Shown here in pieces: positions 58,401-64,000 of a stretch of DNA of 64,000 nt (its first letter is position 1; the number at the start of each line of letters is the position of its first letter). The position numbers and the translations under genes were made by a program. Where the stretch lies: positions 15,213,327 to 15,277,326 of the forward strand of contig JANAVB010023996.1 of NCBI GenBank assembly GCA_029216955.1. Reading direction: 5' to 3'. Source of the DNA: Iris pallida (taxonomy: Eukaryota > Streptophyta > Magnoliopsida > Asparagales > Iridaceae). The notes beneath the pieces are model-generated. The model had not been told where the DNA came from. It saw only the letters and a list, made by a program, of their open reading frames with translations, and searched no databases.

Positions 58401-60808
58401 GGTGTCAAGAGGAAATGTGAGCATGTGTGTGTGGGTGTGTGTGTTGACTTGTGAGTGCTAGATGTGGCAAAGTAACGTGCAGTATCGAGTGTGGTGAACA
58501 GTTTATGTAATGTGACAGGGATTCAAATAGGGACAATGGTGATATCGGACTAGGGTGTTCCTGTGTGAACATGATTCACATATATGTGTGTGTGGTATGT
58601 AATAGTGTGTGGCAAGATGTCAGATTAGTAAAGAGTGTCAAACTCAAAAATCAGTGACCTATAACAGTGTTGGATAATCTCAGGTTAATACATATATACC
58701 TACAATTTCAGTTTAAAAGTGCATATTCATTCTCAGTAAAAACCCATAGGTTCTAAACTAAAACAACAGTTAAACACTCAACCCCATTTCAGTTTTGAAT
58801 CAAAACATTTAGACTCAAGCCTATAATCCAAATCTCAATCTCAGATTATCATGAACAAAGCAATATGTAATTGTGTATAACGTGTGTGTGTATGTAATAG
58901 GGCTAATTCTCAAGAAAAACTCAATTTAACATTGACAGTTCAGTGAACAGTCTCAAACCCAATTCGAATTTACTGTGTAAGCCTGACCTTTAAACACCAA
59001 TTGAGTGAAACCCTACACAACTCAACCCTCATGCAATCAGTATTAACAACACATCATACAGTATGTAATCAACCAAATTAAACTCATACTTAACATTTTA
59101 AAATCAAACAAACCTATTAAACCAGTTTTGAAACACTGCATGCCAAAACAGTATGAACAATCTTTCAAATTTGAAATAAAAACCCAAATAAATGAGTAAA
59201 TAAAGTGTGCAGTGGGTAGGTATAAATCATACGTGTCATGGAGGATGCATTCGTGTCCACACAAGTGACACGAAGTGTCCAAGTCACAAAAATAGAAAGT
59301 AACAGTGAACAGTCAAGTATTCCTCGTACACGCGTGTCGTGGCCTCGTGCACACGACACAAGACACACGAGGCCCTGTCCTCGTGTCCCAGTATTCGCCC
59401 AGGGTAGGGTCACGTGTCCACCTCCCTGAATTGGGTTCAAGTGTCGCCGTGTCCGCAAACGAGGAGCATATCAGAGCTCTCTGTTGGCAAAAACACCGCC
59501 AGTGCGTGACCAGTGCACGCACGTTTCCATCGTGCACACATATTGAGGTCACATGAAACTTTATGGACATGATGTCAGTGGGTGCCCCTATGTGTCCACC
59601 AAAAATTAGGTCATGAGAGTCCGTGTCGTGTCCTGTGTCGAGCCCGTACAGCAGGGGACTGCACGGGCACAGTGCTGTGTCTCCTGCGTGCGTGTGTGTC
59701 CAAATTTGGACACAAAATGTGTCCAGAAAACAACTCAATAGGAAACGAATGCAATAACAATGTATAAAACAACATTTCCATTCAATCACTTTTCAAAATT
59801 AATAAAATAAATCCTATTGAGGCATTCTAACAAACACATACACTTACACATAGACACGTGCCCGATACGAACACCAAACGAACACGGTTTCCTACTAAAC
59901 TTGAGGGATAGCTAGGGTTGACCTAAATGAATGCAACCATGCAAAGAAATTGGAAAATAGAAGGGTTTTGATAGGTTTTACCTATTGAGAGCAAGTCTCA
60001 ATAGAAAGCCCCAAATTAGAGAATCCATCTTTCTCAAATTGTGTCCAAAAGAGCTCCACTCCTTGCAAGAAAGCCTCCTTCAATCTCCCCTCCAGATTTA
60101 GATCCAATTGCAAGAGGTTGGGATCAATTTGGTGGAGAAATGGAGGAGTTAGGCAATTTGGGAAAGAAATTAGAGTTTCCTACAAGGGGATGTTCTAAAA
60201 GAGGTAAGGGGTGTGTAGAGACATTATATAGGCAGAAGTTAGGTCTTGTTTGGGCTGTTGTGGCTGCCTAAAATGAAGATCTAGGGTTAGGGTTTCTCAT
60301 ATTGGACCTTGGGCGAAGTTTGCTAGCCCACAAGCTCAAGTTCTTAGCCTTTGGTCCAATGCAAAAATCCTCCTACTCTCTCCATGAAACTTAGCCAACT
60401 TAAGTCAACCAAGACCAACTTAAGTTAGATTAGGGTCCCATACCATTTAACTAAGTAACCAAAGTCAAGGTCAAAGTCTAGGACAGTCTCTTAAGTCACA
60501 GCTAGCAAAAAATCAAAATTAACAATCACCAATGCAATAAATCCTAAAATAATTCAAAGAGGCCAAATGACCAAAATACCCTTATGCTCAAAAGTAAAAA
60601 TAAATTATTCTAATAACATGGTCAGGCTCTAGGTCAGGCAGCCTCTCAGGTTATACTAGCAAAGTATCAAAATCACAATCCATGACTTAAAATATTTTTA
60701 AATTAATTTAAAAATTACCAAAAATCATATCATGATTTAAATAGCAATTAAAATGATTATAAATGCAGAATTTCAAAAATACCCTTATTTCAGAAATTGG
60801 GTGTTACA
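55460..60808 (-). repeat. D LTR 3 (5' end of array)
   Basis: 5349 bp. It contains the TATA box (60222-60231), the palindrome with one base lost (59253-59271), the TCCAG zone, W-boxes and stem-loop (55511-55533). As the most upstream LTR it would drive transcription of the array. Its right edge TGTTACA at 60808 abuts E gag. Confidence 0.93.
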
Positions 60809-61123
60809 GTTCTCTAGCCACTCGGCGGCAAAGATAATCCCCCTTCGGTGCCGTAGAAATCCATAGGCTTGAGATTATTAAAATCTCTAGCAATCCTATG
60901 TCTCGCTAGTGGTGCTGGTGGAGCCTCCCGGGATTGGAGTGCATCTGCAACTGTGCTCTGAACCAAGTGGCATGATCACTCTAAGCATCGATAAACTTCT
61001 GGAAGATCCCATCAGTTGAGTGCTATTAATGGTAATCGTCTGAGGAAGCGGAGGAGGTGGTGAAAGCTATAGAGTCTCTGGTGCAGAGGGCTCAGTAGTC
61101 CCGGTGTTCCGTGTATGAAGCAT
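60809..61123 (-). pseudogene. gag: E gag, N-terminal part
   Basis: ATG at 61123 (MLHTRNTGTTEPSAPETL) then a TAG, a Pro-rich low-complexity part, and in another frame RHRIARDFNNLKPMDFYGTE, matching the FQKMSPRDF..GTEGI.YADEW block of B and D gag. The frame reaches the D insertion at 60808 at a Glu-Trp-Leu-Glu position and resumes beyond D at 41285. Frameshifts and stops are present. Confidence 0.72.
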
Positions 61124-61326
61124 CCTGAATGGATAAATAGAGTCAATTATTCAAATTTTATGTTGCCTAGGATTATTACTAAGTGATAAGTGAGTAACAC
61201 TAGCAATGACAATAACACCATTGGCTTACATTGTGATGATATTTTCTTAGTCTAATAGGTTCCCCAATAGTACTCTAAGGCCTAAGTACTATTAGGATGG
61301 ACCGGCATAGGCCACCACTATAAACA
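61124..61326 (-). other. E leader with primer-binding-site block
   Basis: Sense strand after the LTR: TGTTTATAGTGGTGGCCTAT then GCCGGTCC, a diverged version of the block seen in A, B and D. Otherwise noncoding. Confidence 0.5.
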
Positions 61327-64000
61327 TGTCACGATCTGCTCCCAAGTAATCGAATACGAGTCGGACACGCCCTGCCGACGTTGTAGACACAATGTTTAAG
61401 CTGTATGTAAACCTCATAAATCATCAAGGGAAATCACAACAACATACTCATCACAGCTTCTAGAACGTACCCAGAATACAAATTACCACAACCATCACAG
61501 GTATCACTATGCTTTGGTGTACATATTTACAGAAGATGTCCGAAAACAAATTCGGTAAAAGTAAAGCAACCCTAAGTTATTATTTATACAGTCATCCAGA
61601 TACATCAATAGGACAAAAATTTAAACCTATACAAAGGTTTCCTATATCCAAGACAAGTCTCTACTCCTGAATAATATCTGCTCCAGCATATGTTATCCCC
61701 TACAGTGATCCATAGTGGCTAGGGTAAAAGTCCCCGTCAGTCTCACTTGCGACGTATCCAGTCAAGAAAGGAGCAAAGTACAACTCCGACAAGAAATACT
61801 ATATAAAGTAATCTGAATATACAAGTAATGATATAGACTAACCTGCAATATGAAACAATAGTACAGGAACTGAAACAATAAACAAGACAATCAATGCAAG
61901 AGTGAATTTAAAGTATTAATCCAATGTGTGATCGGCAGGAAAACACAATATCACAATGAGGTACGACTTAATCGTATGTGAGGTATACGGTTAGGCTATT
62001 CACAATAATCTAGCTAAAGGGTGTGGTCACACACTAGACAATATTTCCTCGATCCCCGTAAGACAATCAATAACACAATATGATCAATTAGCACAATACA
62101 ATCGTGTCAATCTCGTGTCCAACATGAGAACAGGAAACACGAAAGAAATACAAAGTAAAGGGTTCAAGTCGTTGTACTTGCTTGGATTTGTCGTAGGTGT
62201 CAAGTCCAAAGTCCAGAGAAAATCTGTGATAGATAAGATACAATAATATTTAGGAAGATAGTCTCAATCCTGATTAAAGTTTATCTTTCTACCAACTCTT
62301 CTACTATTTAGTCAACCTCTAATAATAAATAGCCAAGCCCATAAGCTAGAGTCCAGCAACTAAGACCAAGAACTTGTACAACATTAATCTAAACTATCAA
62401 TTATAAACCGAATTAGTTAATCTATAGTAACCTATTCATCACCAATCTGTAAGTTGATCTCTTTACTAATGAAACCCCTAAACTCAATCTAATCTCTTCT
62501 GCATTAATCATACTAACAGCCCATGCAAGTTTTTTAAGCTCAAGTAAGTTTATCTATCATAAATAACTTATCTATGATAAAGCCCAACACATGTAAAATC
62601 CAAAGCCCATGAGCTTCATGGAGTTAACTGAATATTCCTATCAGGTGACAAATAGCTTTAGAAAAATTTACATCAATACCAAACTTAGTGATAATAGTGG
62701 CTCAGTCCACTGAACATTCAATCCAATCCACTGTTTTGCCATTGGACTCTAGTCTATTGGGTCCAGGATCTATGGGCCATACACAAATTAGTCTACAATC
62801 AGATAATATTCCTTGTGAACCATTTTGCATATATATATATATATTCAAAATGTTCCCTATCCTCCAATAACCCAACTATTCGACCAATGAGTTTAAACTG
62901 AGTCTTCAGTCAACTGCCACTATTCAATTTCACTTCGTCTGAACCCTAGTGTCCGACCTGGACACCGATACTGCTCCCTGTCCAATGTCAACCATACTCT
63001 TCTGTGTCTGTCCAGTGGATATGGGTTTATTTTCGACACCGATCTTTGTTTAACAATGAACCAGAGTCTATCTCACTCAAGAATGAGAAAAGGAATTTTA
63101 CATATGTCTCTTCCTCGTCGACATTGATCTCCACGGGTCCGATATGAACTATGTAGTATGCCAATACTCCATTAGAACGAAGGATCGAGCACCTGGTGCT
63201 CAAGATCAACAAAACTAGTTTAGAGTTCAATTTGAATTTTCCCTGATCGGGAACACAGAAACATTATGGATCTCTAAATCGATCAGAGTCAATTTAAATC
63301 AAGAAGAACTTAGTCTTCACCAATCCAATGGAAAATCGAATTCATGAAGAGAAATCCAAGGGCAACTCACCGATCAACTTGTTGATTAGTAAACTTGATG
63401 GAGGAACGATCAGTTATGGAGATTCATGCCGATCACCGAGATCAATTGGTCGGAGAGACACTTCTACTGGAGGATAATGATGTTGGCAACGTCGTCAAGG
63501 TTCACCGAGGAACGCTATCATTGAACACCGGAGGGACATGGAGGAGTTCGCCTAGCCATCAGCGAAGAGGATTGTCAGTCGCCGCCTTGTTCACCAGAGG
63601 AGCATAGATACGTTGCAAAGGGGAGATCCCCATAGCCGGAATCTCGAGATTGGAGTTCGGTTGAAGTGGATCGGGGAAGGCGACTAGAGGGAGAAGATGA
63701 TCGAAGAAGAAGGGTTTTTACTAAAAAGAGCAGGGCTTCGCCATAGTGATAGAGTAAATAATAGGGGAAGGTCTCGGCTTTATTTATAGTCGTAGCATGA
63801 CGATGGGCCGTTATCAACGGTCGACGGAGATTTGACGGAGAGAGGGAATAGAATTTGGACGAAAGGGGATAAGCCGATCTAGGTCAGTTTAGGAGAATGA
63901 TCGGGATCCCTACGGAAGATCGAGAGTGGCCGTTTGCCGTCGTACGAACGAAATTGTTCTGCCGATGATCACTGTAGTCGGTTTTAGAAGAAGAAGGAAA
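61327..64000 (-). repeat. 5' LTR of E, truncated by window end
   Basis: Starts (plus-strand view) TGTCACGATCTGCTCCC and matches 10512 to about 13147 throughout; about 300 bases of the LTR lie outside. TATA box at 63779-63789 (minus strand). The minus frame at 63575-63817 is in the presumed 5' UTR. Confidence 0.88.

Larger units (their letters stand above)
41286..60808 (-). mobile_element. tandem array D: LTR-gag-LTR-gag-LTR
   Basis: Three LTRs (41286-46630, 48376-53715, 55460-60808; 5345, 5340 and 5349 bp) alternate with two interiors (46631-48375 and 53716-55459; 1745 and 1744 bp). The period is about 7.09 kb. Each interior has a leader, gag and a polypurine tract but no pol. Both outer flanks are adjacent pieces of E's gag, so the array grew at one insertion site, most simply by unequal recombination between LTRs of one element. 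The flanks CACAC and AGAAC (read on the minus strand) give no clean target duplication; a CA-rich slippage at the left edge could explain it. Confidence 0.92.

Overview
The window looks like intergenic heterochromatin from a flowering plant (probably a eudicot; I cannot name the species). I see no host gene and no RNA gene in 64 kb. Almost everything is LTR retrotransposon, mostly large Ty3/gypsy chromovirus-type elements inserted into one another, plus the 3' half of a Sirevirus-like Ty1/copia element. The evidence is plant-type pol and chromodomain motifs, multi-kb LTRs with TG...CA ends, target duplications and coding frames that resume on the far side of each insertion.

Layout. 1-1752: low-complexity DNA ending in an LTR-like terminus that cuts into copia pol. 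1753-5520: copia RNase H tail, a long leader, an extra broken gene in the env position, and a 3' LTR. 5521-6722: a 46-bp tandem repeat and an LTR-like promoter. 6723-10511: part of a gypsy-type LTR (F) interrupted by another LTR-like insertion (G). 10512-64000: element E (minus strand, gag only), whose 3' LTR is 10512-13486 and whose 5' LTR starts at 61327 and runs off the window. E's gag is split twice. Element A (plus, 14967-40725) is in the gag C-terminal part; A itself carries element B (minus, 23333-36671) in its integrase. A tandem array D (minus, 41286-60808) of three 5.3-kb LTRs and two gag-only interiors sits in the gag N-terminal part.

How the parts relate. A and B are pol-bearing (gag, protease, RT, RNase H, integrase, chromodomain) but broken. 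D and E keep only gag and resemble the TR-GAG class of non-autonomous elements, which would depend on pol from relatives such as B. A, B and D share LTR features: a short stem-loop 50-75 bp from the LTR 3' end, clusters of TTGAC(C/T) W-box cores about 1.2-1.4 kb from that end, and a conserved block at the primer-binding position. A and B both carry a short, T-rich, GT...AG intron-like gap at the same integrase codon.

Most notable items: the shared integrase intron; a paired-palindrome module present both in the copia LTR and, with identical 29-bp spacing, upstream of its extra gene; the LTR-gag-LTR-gag-LTR array; and the conserved LTR stem-loop and W-box clusters.
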